DNA from: Sapria himalayana
Taxonomy: Eukaryota; Streptophyta; Magnoliopsida; Malpighiales; Rafflesiaceae
Assembly: GCA_029783825.1 (NCBI GenBank)
Contig: JAREIK010012397.1
Coordinates: 1 to 64,000, forward strand
Length of the DNA stretch: 64,000 bases
Direction: 5' to 3'
The translations under genes were made by a program, and so were the position numbers. This document shows, in pieces, positions 49,458 to 63,200 of this stretch; the first letter of the stretch is position 1; every line of letters starts with the position of its first letter. The notes beneath the pieces were generated by a model. The model saw only the letters and a list, made by a program, of their open reading frames with translations, searched no databases and was not told where the DNA came from.

Positions 49458-51167
49458 TTTTTGCTTAAGGCCGTAGAAATGACTTCACATCCTGGGTAAA
49501 CATAAGTTGAAGCTGCTTCCCCAATCTCTGATTCAACAACCTTTTCTTCTTTCTTCTCTGGATACCAGGTCAAGATCACTGGTTCTTCCCACTGGTAGAT
49601 CCTTTTTGCTTTCCCCTCGTCAAGCTCCCAGGTTTAAGATATTTCAAAACCCGGCACGTGGTTCCTGCTTGCATCGATCCATGGCTCCGCACCACACCTG
49701 AGCCTCGTTAGACTCAGCGGAAGTGTAAGGTGTAAGTGAAGAGAATAGAAGAGATTCCGTCCCTTAGCCTACTGACGCAACTCCCTACTGATGCCTCACT
49801 CTTACTTAATTAATTAACAGCTAAGTTCTTTAATTTCATAACCTTCGCTTTCCTTCTATTATTGTGTTGCAGTCCGGTGTTTATATTCAACAGGGAGAGA
49901 GCCAATACTATATCTAGTTTTCCCCAATCCCCAATCAAGTTCGTCTTCTTGCTGGTAGTAGTAACCATAACCTGCACTCCTTCCTACTATAGCCAGTAGA
50001 GGCATTAGAACGGAAAGTAAACTAGGCAGCCTTAAGTCGACCCCTATTTCTTGATTTCACACAACCAGCTAGAATTAGGCATGAAAGTTCTAATTCATTC
50101 TTTGAGAGGAGATCACAAACAATCTATCATCAAGATAACCAGCGAGAAAAGAAAGAAGAGTACCATGTCAGCTGAACAAAAATGGATTTTATCAATTTCA
50201 TCATGTTTTACTCGTTCCTTATCCTTAACTCGATAAAGATGACTGCAGCACCGCGGACAAGAGAGAGTCGAAGTCAAACGAGAAGAAGGAAGTTTATCTA
50301 CATTATTTATTCAGGGGTGAACGACTTTCCATGAAAGAAGGAGCTTGAAGTCCTAGTTAGGACCATGTTGTGATTCTAGGCCTATCAAACTTGGAATGAA
50401 GTAAGTGATGTCTACATTACAGAACTTATATATATAATTTTAACAGAGTTGGATTCCAGATGTGATAGCCTTCTTTGAAGGAAAGAAAAGAATGCAATAG
50501 AGTTTACTTGACATTTTGTCATTCCATCAAAAGCAGCAGGGCCTTACTATAAATATAAATATCATAAATATTCCGGCGTGCGGCACACGAACTATGATTA
50601 TCTGAAATTGATGGAAAAAGACAAAACAAAGAAGGAAACTCAATTATTCATCCATAAATTCCGATTCTACTGGTTTGGGGTAGGGTTTCGTCATATGATC
50701 AGTCAAATCTGAACTCAAATAGTACCCCAAGGGCGAAGAAGGAAAGCGGACCGCTCGCTATTTCTATTATCAAATCAACTATGATCGCCTGAAGCACAAG
50801 ACAAAGTCTCAGCTTAGCGTAGTTCAATCAAATGGCCTGAACCACATCGATCAGGGTTCATCCACCACATCCGAAGTGAACAACGTATCACATCTGAAGC
50901 CATTAAGCTAATGACATAGAGAGACTATATCAACATCAAAACTTGACCGATAGTAGCTACTGCTTCTCTAACCACTTCCCTAGTTTGATTGAATGGATAA
51001 AGAAAGGCCTGGACCACATTCAGATACAAATGATTTCATGGTACACATCAGATTGTTGATCGACAATGGAGACTGGAAGCAAGGTTTATATCAGAGAAAT
51101 CACCTTTCAAACCGGGCCTATCAAAGGTGCTGGTGCCTAACCGAGCTTTTTGCTTAAGGCCGTAGAA
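49458..51167. other. Organelle-like DNA insert (probably plant mitochondrial)
   Basis: About 1.7 kb whose composition is strikingly unlike the satellite (GC by eye roughly 40-45 %). No transposon domains, no LTRs and no long reading frame; the best frames are about 60 codons (49507-49701, 50051-50236) and I do not recognise them. An uninterrupted frame near 50580-50710 (with 'FIHKFRFYWFGVGFRHMI') is also unrecognised. The texture is that of plant mitochondrial intergenic DNA (purine stretches, 'gccttaagtcgacc', 'gaacggaaagtaaac'). I cannot name a mitochondrial gene in it, so origin is an inference; a chloroplast or anonymous nuclear source is possible. A 21-bp direct repeat (TTTTTGCTTAAGG then CCGTAGAA) bounds it at 49458-49478 and 51147-51167. 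Confidence 0.5.
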
Positions 51168-51271
51168 TCGACATCTGGGTTTATATCATAATGTAAACTT
51201 ATTAATTATATATAATGTAAACTCAATATAAATATCCTGGGTAAATATATATTAATAAACATAATGTAAAC
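51168..51271 (+). other. Right junction patchwork
   Basis: Contains 'CCTGGGTAAA' (51236-51245), copied from the left edge of the insert (49491-49500), between three partial copies of a satellite fragment carrying 'ataatgtaaac' (near 51188, 51212 and 51261). Clean satellite resumes at about 51272. Confidence 0.75.
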
Positions 51272-54200
51272 TCAATATAAATAATTTTATTAATATGAAT
51301 GATATAAATTAAAATATAATTGTAAAAAGTAAAATGATTCAAAATCAAAATAAATATATTATGAAATAATAAATTTTTGTTTTTAAAATTTTGCCTCATT
51401 TTATAAGCATCGAAATTTTTTTTGATAATAAATAAATTTTTTAAATTATATCCATGTCACTAATAAGTTATTTTGTAATTAATATTTCTATAAAAATAAT
51501 GTGATAAATAATTAAAATAAAAATTTTAAATTATACTTAATAGAAATTAAAATGAGATTTATGATTTATTATTAATGTATAGCAATTTAATAGATTAAGT
51601 ATTTAGAAATTTTGTCGTTTAGGAGTTTAGTGATTTATGTTCTTAGGCATTTAGTGGTTATATTTTTTATTAAAACAATAAAATAACAAAAAAATTTGTA
51701 ATTTTTTCTCATTTTCATAGGTTATATCCTTTGAAAATATGATAATATTTAAAATTTTTTGAAATGTGAATACAATATTTAGTTATAATAATTTTAATAA
51801 TTATATATCATATAAATTCAATATAAACAATTTTATTAATAGATATTATAATACTGATCAAAAATTAAATTAATAAACTATTAATAATAAGATTGATATT
51901 AATTAAAAAATATTTATAAAACCCAAATTGATTCAAAATTAAAGTAAAAATAATACTAGATAATAATTTTTAATTTTTAAATTTTTACTCCTTTTATAAG
52001 CGTATATATTTTTTTTGATTAAAAATAAATTATTTAAATTATATTTGTTGCACTTATAATTTATTTTGTAATAAATATTTTTATAAAAATAAAGTTATAA
52101 ATAATTAAAATGAATATTTAAAATAATAATAAATTGAAATAAAAATTAGATTTATTAATTATTAAGTAGCATATAACAGGTTAATGGTTTATGTATTAAG
52201 GCATTACGGGCCTTAGGAGTTTACTGATTTAACTGTGTATGCATATAGTGTTTTGTAGGATTTATTTAAAAATTAAAATAACAAAATATTTATTTTTATT
52301 ATTTTTTGATATTTTCAAGGGTTATAACCCTTGAAAATATAATAACCCTTGAAAATATAATAATTTTTAAATTTTTTTCAAAAGTGAATTCAATATTTAT
52401 TTATAATAATCATTATATTTATATATCATATAAATTCAATATAAACAATTTTATTGATAATATTATAATAATGATCGAAAAATAAATTAATAATCTATTA
52501 TTAATAAGATAGATATCAATTAAAATATAATTAAAAAACATAAAATGATTCACAATAACTCAAAATATATTACTATATAATAATTTGTTGTTTTGAAATT
52601 TTATTTTCTTTTAAAAAGTTTATCCTTATTTTTTTAATGAAAATTAATTTATATAAATTATATTTGTCTAACTCATAATTTATTTTTTAATTAATATTTA
52701 TATAAGAATAAACAAATAAATAATTAAAATGAATATTTACAATTATAATGAAAAAATAATATTGAGATTTATTATTTATTATTTATGGTATACTGGTCTA
52801 ATTTAAATTAGATCTATCTGACTAATAATTTATTTTGTAATTAATATTTCTAAAAAATAATCTGTTAAATAATTAAAATACAAATTTAAAATTATAGTGA
52901 ATAAAACTTAAAATGAGATTTATGAATTATTATTAATGTATATCAGTTTAATGGTTTAAGTATTTAGAGGTTTTGTCGTTTAGAAGTTTAGTGATTTATG
53001 TTTTTAGGCATTTAGTGGTTTATAGGTTTTATTTAAACAATGAAATAACAAAAAAAATATTTTTGATATTTTTTCACATTTTCAAAGGTTATAACATTTT
53101 AAAATATAACAATTTTTAAATTTTTCAAATGTAAATATTATATTAAGTTATAATAATCTTAATAATTATAAGTCATTAAAATTCAATATAAATAATTACA
53201 TTGCTAGATATTATTATAATGATCAAAAAAATTTTATAAACTATTATTAATAAGATAGATATTATTTAAAATATATTTGCAAAATCTAAATTTATTCAAA
53301 ATCAAAGTAAAATATCTTACTAAATAATAATTTTTTTAATGTTTTGCTTTTTTTATATGTTTATATTTTTGTTTTTAAAAATAAATTATTTAAATTATAT
53401 TTGTCTTACTTATAATTTATTTTGTAATTTATAATTCTATAATAATAAACTAATAAATAATTAAAATGAATATTTAAAATTATAATGAATACAAATAAAA
53501 TTGTGATTTATTATTTATTATTCACGATATACCAATTTAATGGTTTAAGTATTTAGGTGTTTTGTGATTCAAGAGTTTAGTGATTTAATTGTTTAGACCT
53601 TAAGTGATTTATAGTTTTTATTTAAAGAATGAAAAAACAAAAAAAATTAATTTTTTGATTTTTTTATAATTTTTGAAGGTTATAACCTTTGAAAATATAA
53701 AAATTTTTAATTTTTTTTTAATTTGAATATAATATTTAGTTATAATAATCTTAATAATTTTATATAATGTTCACTAAATATAAATAATTTCATTAATAAA
53801 TATTATAATAATGATCAATAAATTAATTAATAAACTAGTATTAATAAGAATGATATATATTAAAATATAATTGTAAAATCTAAAATGATTCAAAATAAAA
53901 ATAAGATATATTAATAAAAGATAATTTTTTATTTTTAAAATTTTGCCTCTTTTTATCAGCACATATATATTTTTTTGATAAAAAATAAATTATTTAAATT
54001 ATATCTGTCTCACAAATAATTTATTTTGTAATTATTATTTCTATAAAAATAAACTGATAAATAATTAAAATGAATATTTAATATTATAATGAATACTAAT
54101 AAAAATGAGAATTATGATTTATTATTTAGACTATACAAATTTAATGTTTTGAGTATTTAAGAGCTACGGGGATTAGGAGTTTAGTCATTTTAGTATTTAG

Positions 54201-57200
54201 TCATTTAGTGGTTGGTAGGTTTTATTTAAAAAATAAAATAAAAATAAAAGTATTTTTGTTATTTTTTCTCATTTTTGAAGGTTATAACCTTTTAAAATAT
54301 AATAATATTTAATTTTTTTTTGGAAAGTGAATACAATATGAAGTTAATAATCATAAAAATTAAATATCTATATAATTCAATATAAATTATTTTATTGGTA
54401 TTTATTATAATAATGATCATAAAAAAATAATAAACAATTATTAATTAGACAAATATTGTTTAAAATATATTTGCAAACTCTAAAATGATTCAAAATCAAA
54501 GTGAAATATTTTACTAAATATTAATTTTAAATTTTTAAATTTTTGTATCCATTTATATGCTTATATATTTTTTGATAAAAAATAAATTTTTTAAATTATA
54601 TTTGTCTCACTAATAATTTATTTTTTAATTTATATTTCTATAAAAATAAACTAATAAATAATTAAGATGTATGTTTAAAATTATAAAGAATACTAATAAA
54701 AAAGAGATTTATTATTTATTATATATAGTATACTGGTTTAATTGTTAAATTATTTAGAAGTTTTGTCGTTTAGAAGTTTAGCAATTTATGTTTTTAGGCA
54801 TTTAGTGGTTTATAGGTTTTATATATATAATAAAAATAATTTTTTTTTATTTTTTCTGATTTTCAAAGGTTATAATCTTTGAAAAGAAAATAAATTTTTA
54901 AATTTTTTGAAATATGAATACCATGTATAATTATATTAATCTTACTAATTAAATATAATATAAATTAAATATTAACAATTTTAATGATAGATATTATAAT
55001 AATGATCAAAAATTAAATTAACAAACTATTTTTAAAAATCTAAATATTAATTAACATTTATTTACATAACACAACATGATTCAAAATCAAATCAAAATAT
55101 ATTACTAAAAAATAATATTTAATTTTTTAATTTTTCTTTCTTTTTTTAAGCTTATATTTTTTTTTGATTAAATATAAATTATTTAGATATTATTTGTCTC
55201 ATTCGAAATTTATTTTGAATTAATTTTTCTAAAAAATTTAACTATAAATAATTAAAATGAATATTTAAAATGATAATAAATAGAAATATAAATGAGATTT
55301 ATTATTTATTAAGTAGAATAAAGCTATTAAAAGGTTTATGTATTTAAAGGTTTCGGGGTTTATGACCTTATTGATTTAAGTAAGTAATCATTTAATGATC
55401 TATAGGTTTTATTTAAAAAATGAAATTGCAAAAAAATTATTTTTGTTATTTTTTCTCATTTTTTAAGGTTATAACTTTTGAAAATATAATAATTTTTAAA
55501 TTTTTTTTAAAAGAGAATACAATATTTATATATAATAATCATAATAATTATATATCATATAAATTCAATATAAACAAGTACATTGATAGATATTCTAATA
55601 ATTATCAAAAAATAAATTAAAAATCTATTATGAATAAGATTGATATTACTTAAAATATAATATCAAAACCTAAAATGATTCAAAAGTAAAGCAAAATATA
55701 TTAGTAAATAATAATTATTTGTTTTTAAATTTTTATTCTTTGTATAAGCTTATCTATTTTTTGATGAAAAATAATTTTTATAAATTATATTTATAACTCA
55801 TAATTTATTTTATATTTAATAAAAATATACAAATAAAAAACTAAAAAGCAAAATGATTTTTTTAATTTATAATGAAAACAAATAAAAATGAAATTTATTA
55901 ATTATTATTTAGTGTATACCATTTTAAGGATTATCTATATAGGGAATAGAATTTTGTAGTTTAGTGATTTAAGAGTTTATCCATTTAGTGGTATATAGGT
56001 TTTATTTAAATAATGAAATAACAAAAAAATATTTTTTTTTATTTTTTCACATATACAAAGGTTATAATCTTTGAAAACATAAAAATTTTAAAACTTTTTT
56101 CAAAAGTGAATATAATATTTAGTTATAATAATTATTAAATTTATATATCATATAAATTCAATATAAACATTTTTATTGATAAATATTCTAATAATGATCA
56201 AAAAATAAATTAATATTCTATTATTAATAAGATATATATCATTTAAAATATAATTACAAATATTAAAATGATTCAGAAGCTAATCAAAATATATTACTAT
56301 ATAATAATTTTTTGTTTTGAAATTTGTTTTTAAAAATTTATCTATATTTTTTTAGATGAAAAATAATTAATATAAATTTTATTTATTTAACTCAAAATAA
56401 TTATTTTGTAATTAATATTTATATAAAAATAAACAAATAAATAATTAAAATGAATATTTAAAATTATAATGAAAAAAGTAAAAATGAGATTTATTATTTA
56501 TTATTTAGAGTATACCAGTTTAATTTAAATTATATATGTCTAACTAATAATTTATTTTGTAATTAATATTTCTATAAAAATAAACTGATAAATAATTAAA
56601 ATAAAAATTTAAGATTAAACTGAATAAAAATTAAAATGAAATTTATGATTTATTATTAATGTATACAAGTTTAATTGTTTAAGTTTTAAGAGGTTTTGTC
56701 ATTTAGGAGTTTAGCTATTGTGTTATTAAGCATTTAGTAGTTTATAGGTTTTATTTAAACAATAAAATAAGAACAAAAAATTTGTAATTTTTTATCATTT
56801 TCATAGGTCATAACCTTAGAAAATATAATAATATTTAACATTTTTTGAAATGTGAATAAAATATTTAGTTATAATAATATAAATAATTATATATCATATA
56901 AATTCAATATAAACAATTTTATTCATAGATATTATAATAATTATCAAGAATTAAATTAATAAACTATTAGTAATAAGATAGATATTAATTAAAAAATATT
57001 TAGAAAACTCAAATTTATTCAAAATTAAAGTAATATATATTACTAAATAATAATTTTTAATTTTTAAATTTTACTTCTTTTATAAGCGTATATATCTTTT
57101 TTGATTAAAAATAAATTATTTATATTATATTTGTCGCACTCATAATTTATTTTGTAAAAAATATTTCTATAAAAATAAACTAATAAATAATTAAAATGAA

Positions 57201-57245
57201 TATTCAAAATTATAATAAATAGAAATAAAAATTAGATTTATTATT
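51272..57245 (+). repeat. AT-rich satellite array, third block
   Basis: Monomer cores near 51720, 52321, 53087, 53680, 54280, 54869, 55466, 56060 and 56806, still on the + strand. The order of variants from 54770 to 55980 ('gcaatttatgtttttaggc', 'taagtaagtaatc', 'ttttgtagtttagtgattt') matches 1720-2830. A short direct duplication of the palindrome's right half is at 52321-52365 ('cccttgaaaatataataa' twice). No gene seen. Confidence 0.92.
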
Positions 57246-60200
57246 TTATTTTTTGATCAATATAATAATATATATCAATAAATTTTTTTATATTTAATTT
57301 ACAACAAATATAATTTTTAAGATTATTATAACTAAGTATTGTATTCCTATTTTATAACTATTAAAAATTATTATATTTTTAAAGGTAATAACATTTAAAA
57401 ATCACGAAAATTCATAAAAATAAATTTTTTGTTATTTCATTGTTTAAATAAAACCTAGAAACCACTAAATGACTAAATACATAAATTAGTAATTTCTAAA
57501 ACTCGAAAACGAGAAATAGATAAAATTTTTAAACATGTATATCCTAAATAATAAATAATAAAACACATTTTTATTTTCTTCATTATAATTTTAAATATTC
57601 ATTTTAATTATATATTTGTTTATTTTTATATAAATATTAATTATAAAATAAATTATAAATCATACAAATATAATTTATATAAATTATTTTTCAACAAAAA
57701 AATATAGATAAACTTATTAAAAGAAGAAAAAAATTTAAAACAAAAAATATTATATTGTAATATATTTTGCTTTGTTTCTGAATCATTTTTGGTTTTGTAA
57801 TTATATTTTAATTGATATCTAACTAAATAAATTAATAGATTATTGATTTATTCTTTGATCATTATTAAAATATTTATCAATAAAAATGTTTATATTGAAT
57901 TTATATGATATATAAATTTAATAATTATTATAACTAAATATTGTATTCACTTTTGAAAAAATTTTTAAAATTTTTAAAATTTTTAAAATTTTTATATTTT
58001 TAAATATTATAACCTTTGAACATGTGAAAAAATAAAAAAAAAAATTTTTTCATTGTTTAAATAAAACCTATAAATCAATAAATGCCTAAATACTTAAATC
58101 ACTAAACTACAAAATTCCGATACCTCCATATAGATAATCCTTTAAACTGGTATACCTAAATAATAATTAATAAATCTTATCTTTATTTGTTTCCATTATA
58201 ATATAAAAAATTCATTTTGATTTTTAAGTTTTTTATTTATATATATATTTAATTATAAAATAAATTATGAGTTAAAAATATAAGTTATAAAAATATTTTT
58301 TCATCAAAAAATAGATAAGCTTATAAAAAGAATAAAAATTTAAAAACAAATAATTATTATTAAGTAATATATTTTGCTTTGCTTTTGAATCATTTTAGGT
58401 TTTGATATTATATTTTAAGTAATATAAATCTTGTTCATAATAGATTTTTAATTTATTTTTTGAAAATTATAATAATATCTATAAATAAAATTGTTTATAT
58501 CGAATATATATGATATATAATTATTATGATTATTATAAATAAATATTGTATTCATTTTTTAAAAATTTAAAAATTAATATATTTTCAAAGGTTATAATCT
58601 TAAAAAATGAGAAATAATACTAATAATAAATTTTTTGTTATTTCTTTTTTAAATAAAACCTATAGACCACTAAATGTTAACTTACTTAAATCAGTAGCTT
58701 ATAAAACTCGAAAACCCTAAATACATAAACCTTATAACAATTGTATACTACTTCATAAATAATAAATCTCATTTTTATTTCTATTTATTATAATTTTAAA
58801 TATTCATTTTAATTATTTATATTTTAATATTTTAGAAATATTAATTACTAAATAAATTTCGAGTGCGACAGATATTATTTAAATAATTTATTTTTAATCA
58901 TAAAAAAATATAACCTTATAAAAAGATGGAAAAAAGTAAAAATTTAAAATTATTATTTAGTAATATTTTTTTATTTGATTTCTAATCATTCTGTGTTATG
59001 TAAATATATTTTAATTAATATTTATATTATTAATAATTGTTTATTAATTTAATTTTTGATCATTATTATAATATCTATCATTAAAATTATTTATATTGAA
59101 TTTATATGATATATAATTAGTAAGATTAAAATAATTATACATGGTATTCACATTTCAAAAAATTTTAAAAATCATTTTATTTTTAATGGTCATAACCATT
59201 GAAAATCAGAAAAAATCTAAAAAAATTTTTTTAAATTTTATCATATAAATAAAACCTATAAACCACTAAATACCTAAAAACATAAATTGATAAACTATTA
59301 AACGACAAAACTCCTAAATAATCAAACCATTAAACCGGTATACCATATATAATAAATCATAAATCTCTTTTTTTATTTGTATTCATTATAATTTTAAATA
59401 TTCATATTAAATATTTTTCAGTTTATTTTTATAGAAATATTAATTACAAAATAAATAATGAGTGAGACATATAATTTAAATAAATTATTTTTTTTGAAAA
59501 AGAATATAAGCTTATAAAAATAAACAAAATTTCAAAAATTTTAAATTTTATTTAGTAATATAATTTACTTTGATTTTGAATTATTTTGGGTTCTGCAAAT
59601 ATATTTTAATTAATATCGGTCTTATTCATAATAGTTTATTAATTTATTTTTTGATCATCAAAATAATATATATTAATAAATTTTTTTATATTGAATTTAC
59701 ATCAAATATAAATATTAAGATTATTATAATTAAGTATTGTATTCATATTTTAGAACTATTAAAAAATTATTATATTTTCAAAGGTTATAACCTTTGAAAA
59801 TCATGAAAATTCATAAAAAGAATTTTGTTGTTATTTTATTTATTAAATAAAACTTATAAATCAATAAATAAAACCTAAATGTGTAAACATATAAATCAAT
59901 AAACTCATTAACCCCAAAACCACAATAAACTTAAACCATTAAATAGGTAACCCTAAATAATTAATCATAAATCACATTTTATTAGTATTCATTATAATTT
60001 TATAGATACATTTTAATTATTTATTTGTTTATTTTTATAGAAATATAAATTAAAAAAGAAATTAATAGTGAGACAAATATAAATTAAATAATTTATTTTT
60101 TATCAAAAAATATATAAGCTTATAAATGGATACAAAAATTTAAAAAATTAAAATTAATATTTAGTAAAATATTTCACTTTGATTTTGAATCATTTTAGGT

Positions 60201-63200
60201 TTTGTAAATATATTTTAATCAGTATTTATCTTATTAATAGTTATTTATTAATTTTTTGTATGATCATTATTATAATATATATTAATATAATTGTTTATAT
60301 TAAATTTACGTGATATATAATTATTAAGATTATCATAACTAAATATAGTATTCAGATTTAAAAAAATTTAAATATTGTTATAGTTTCAAAGGTATTGCCT
60401 AAACACTTTTTAAATAACAAAAAAAAATTTTGTTATTTTATTTTTTAAATAAAACCTATAAACTACTAATTGCCTAAACAATTAAATCAATAAATTCTTA
60501 AATCCCAAAACTCATAAGTATATAATCTTTTAAACCTATATATTTTATCTTATTAATAATTTTTTTATTTAATGACTATCTTATTAATATTTCTTAGTTT
60601 GATTTTAAATCATTTTAGGTATTGCAAATAAATTTTATTTAATATCTATATTATTAATAATAGTTTATTAATTTATTTTATTATCGTCATCATAATATCT
60701 ATAAAAAAATTATTTATATTGAATTTACATAATATATAATTATTTAGATTATTATAACAAAATAATATTTTCACATTTTAAAAAAATTTAAAAATTATTA
60801 AGTTTTTAAATGTTATAACATTTTAAAATAAAAAAAAAATAAAAAAATAAATTTTTTGTTTTTAGATTTTTTAAATAAAATCAATAAACTACAAAATACA
60901 TAAATTCTTAATGACTAAACTCCTAAACCCCGAAACCCATAAATACATAAGCCGTTAAATTAGTATACTCTAAATAATAAAAAATAAATCTCATTTTTAT
61001 TAGTATTCATTATAATTTTCAATATTCGTTTTAATTATTTATCAGTCTATTTTTATTGAAATATTAATTACAAATAAATTATTAGTGAGACGGATATAAT
61101 TTAAAAAATTTATTTTTCATCATAAAAAAAAAGATTATAAAAAGAGGCAAAATTTTTAAAACAAAATATTATTATTTAGTAATTTATTTTAATTTAATTT
61201 TGAATAATTTTAGATTTTGCAATTATATTTTAGTTTATATCATTCTAATTAATATTAGTTTATTAATTTATTTATTGATCATTATTATAATATCTATTAA
61301 TAAAGTTATTTATATTGATTTTACATTATGTATAATTATCAAGATTATTATAACTAAATAGTATATTTACATTTTAAAGAAAATTAAAAATTATTATATT
61401 TTCAAAGGTTATAAATTTCAAAAATTAGATAAAATCACCAAAGGCATAAACACTTAAATGACTAAACCCCAAAACACATAATTACTTAAACCATTAAACC
61501 AGTATATCATGAATAATAAATAATAAATCTCAATTTTATTTGTATTCATTATAATTTTAAATATTTATTTTAATTATTTATTTTAATTATTTATTAGTTT
61601 ATTTTTATAGAATTATAAATTACAAAATAAATTATGAGTAATACAAATATAATTTAAATAATTTACTTTTAATAACAAAAATTAAACTTATAAAAAAGCA
61701 AAATATTAAAAAAAATTATTATTCAAAAATATATATTTTGATTTTGAATATATTTAGATTTTGCAAATATATTTTAAATAATATCTATCTTATTAATAAT
61801 AGTTTATTAATTTAATTATTGATCATTATTATAATATATAGCAATGTGATTATTTATATTGAATTTAAATGACTTATATTTATTAAGATTATTATAACTA
61901 AGTAATATATTTACATTTGAAAAAAATTTAGAATTTTTTATATTTTCAAAGCTTCTAACCTTCAAAAATTAGAAAGAAAAAATTAAACTGTTATACATTA
62001 ATAAGAAAAAATAAATATCATTTTAATTTTTATTCAGTTTAATTTTAAATTTTTATTTTAATTATTTATCAGTTTATTTTTATATAAATATTAATTACAA
62101 AATAAATTATTAGTTAGATAGTTCTAATTTAAATTAAAATGGTATACCCTAAATAATAAATAAAAAAGTTCAATTTTTTTCATTATAATTTAAAATATTC
62201 ATTTTAATTATTTATTTGTATATTTTTATAAAAATATTAATTACAAAATAAATTATGAGTTAAACAAATATAATTTATATAAATTCTTTTATATCAAATA
62301 AAATATAGATACATTTTTAAAAACAAATTTCAAAACAAAAAATTATTATATAATAATATATTTTGCGTAGCTTCTGAATCATTTTAATATTTGTAATTAT
62401 ATTTTAAATGATATATATCTTATTAATAATAGATTATTAATTTATCTTTTGATCATTATTATAATATTTATCAATAAAAATATTTATATTGAATTTATAT
62501 GATATATACATTTAATAATTATTATAACTAAATATTGTATTAACTTTCGAAAAAAGTTTTAAAATTTTTATGTTTTCAAATGTTATAACCTTTGAACATG
62601 TGAAAAAAAAAATATATTTTTTTTATTTCATTGTTTAAATAAAACCTATACACCACTAAATACCTAAACACTTAAATCACTAAACCACAAAATCCCGATA
62701 CCCCTATATAGATAATCCTTTAAACTAGTATACACTAAATAATAATAAATAAATTTCATTTTTATTTGTTTTCATTATAATTTAAAAAAATCATTTTGAT
62801 TTTTTCTTTTTTATTTGTATATCTGTATTAATTATAAAATAAATTATTAGTTAAAATTATAATTTATAAAAATTATTTTTCATCAAAAAATATATAAGCT
62901 TATAAAAAGAATAAAAATTTAAAAACAAATAATTCTTATTTAGTAATATATTTTGCTTTGCTTTTGAATCATTTTTGGTTTTGATATTATATTTTAAGTA
63001 ATATCAATCTTATTCATATTAGATTTTTAATTTATTTTTTGATAATTATTAGAATATATATCAATAAAATTGTTTATATTGAATTTATATGATATATAAT
63101 TATTATGATATTATAAATAAATATTGTATTCACTTTTAAAAAAAATTTAAAAATTATTATATTTTTATAAGTTATAACCTTAAAAAATTAGAAAAAATAA

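Noticed and set aside
49507..50236. Two ~60-codon frames in the organelle-like insert as genes
   Set aside because: No recognised product, no conservation evidence, and lengths expected by chance in DNA of this composition.
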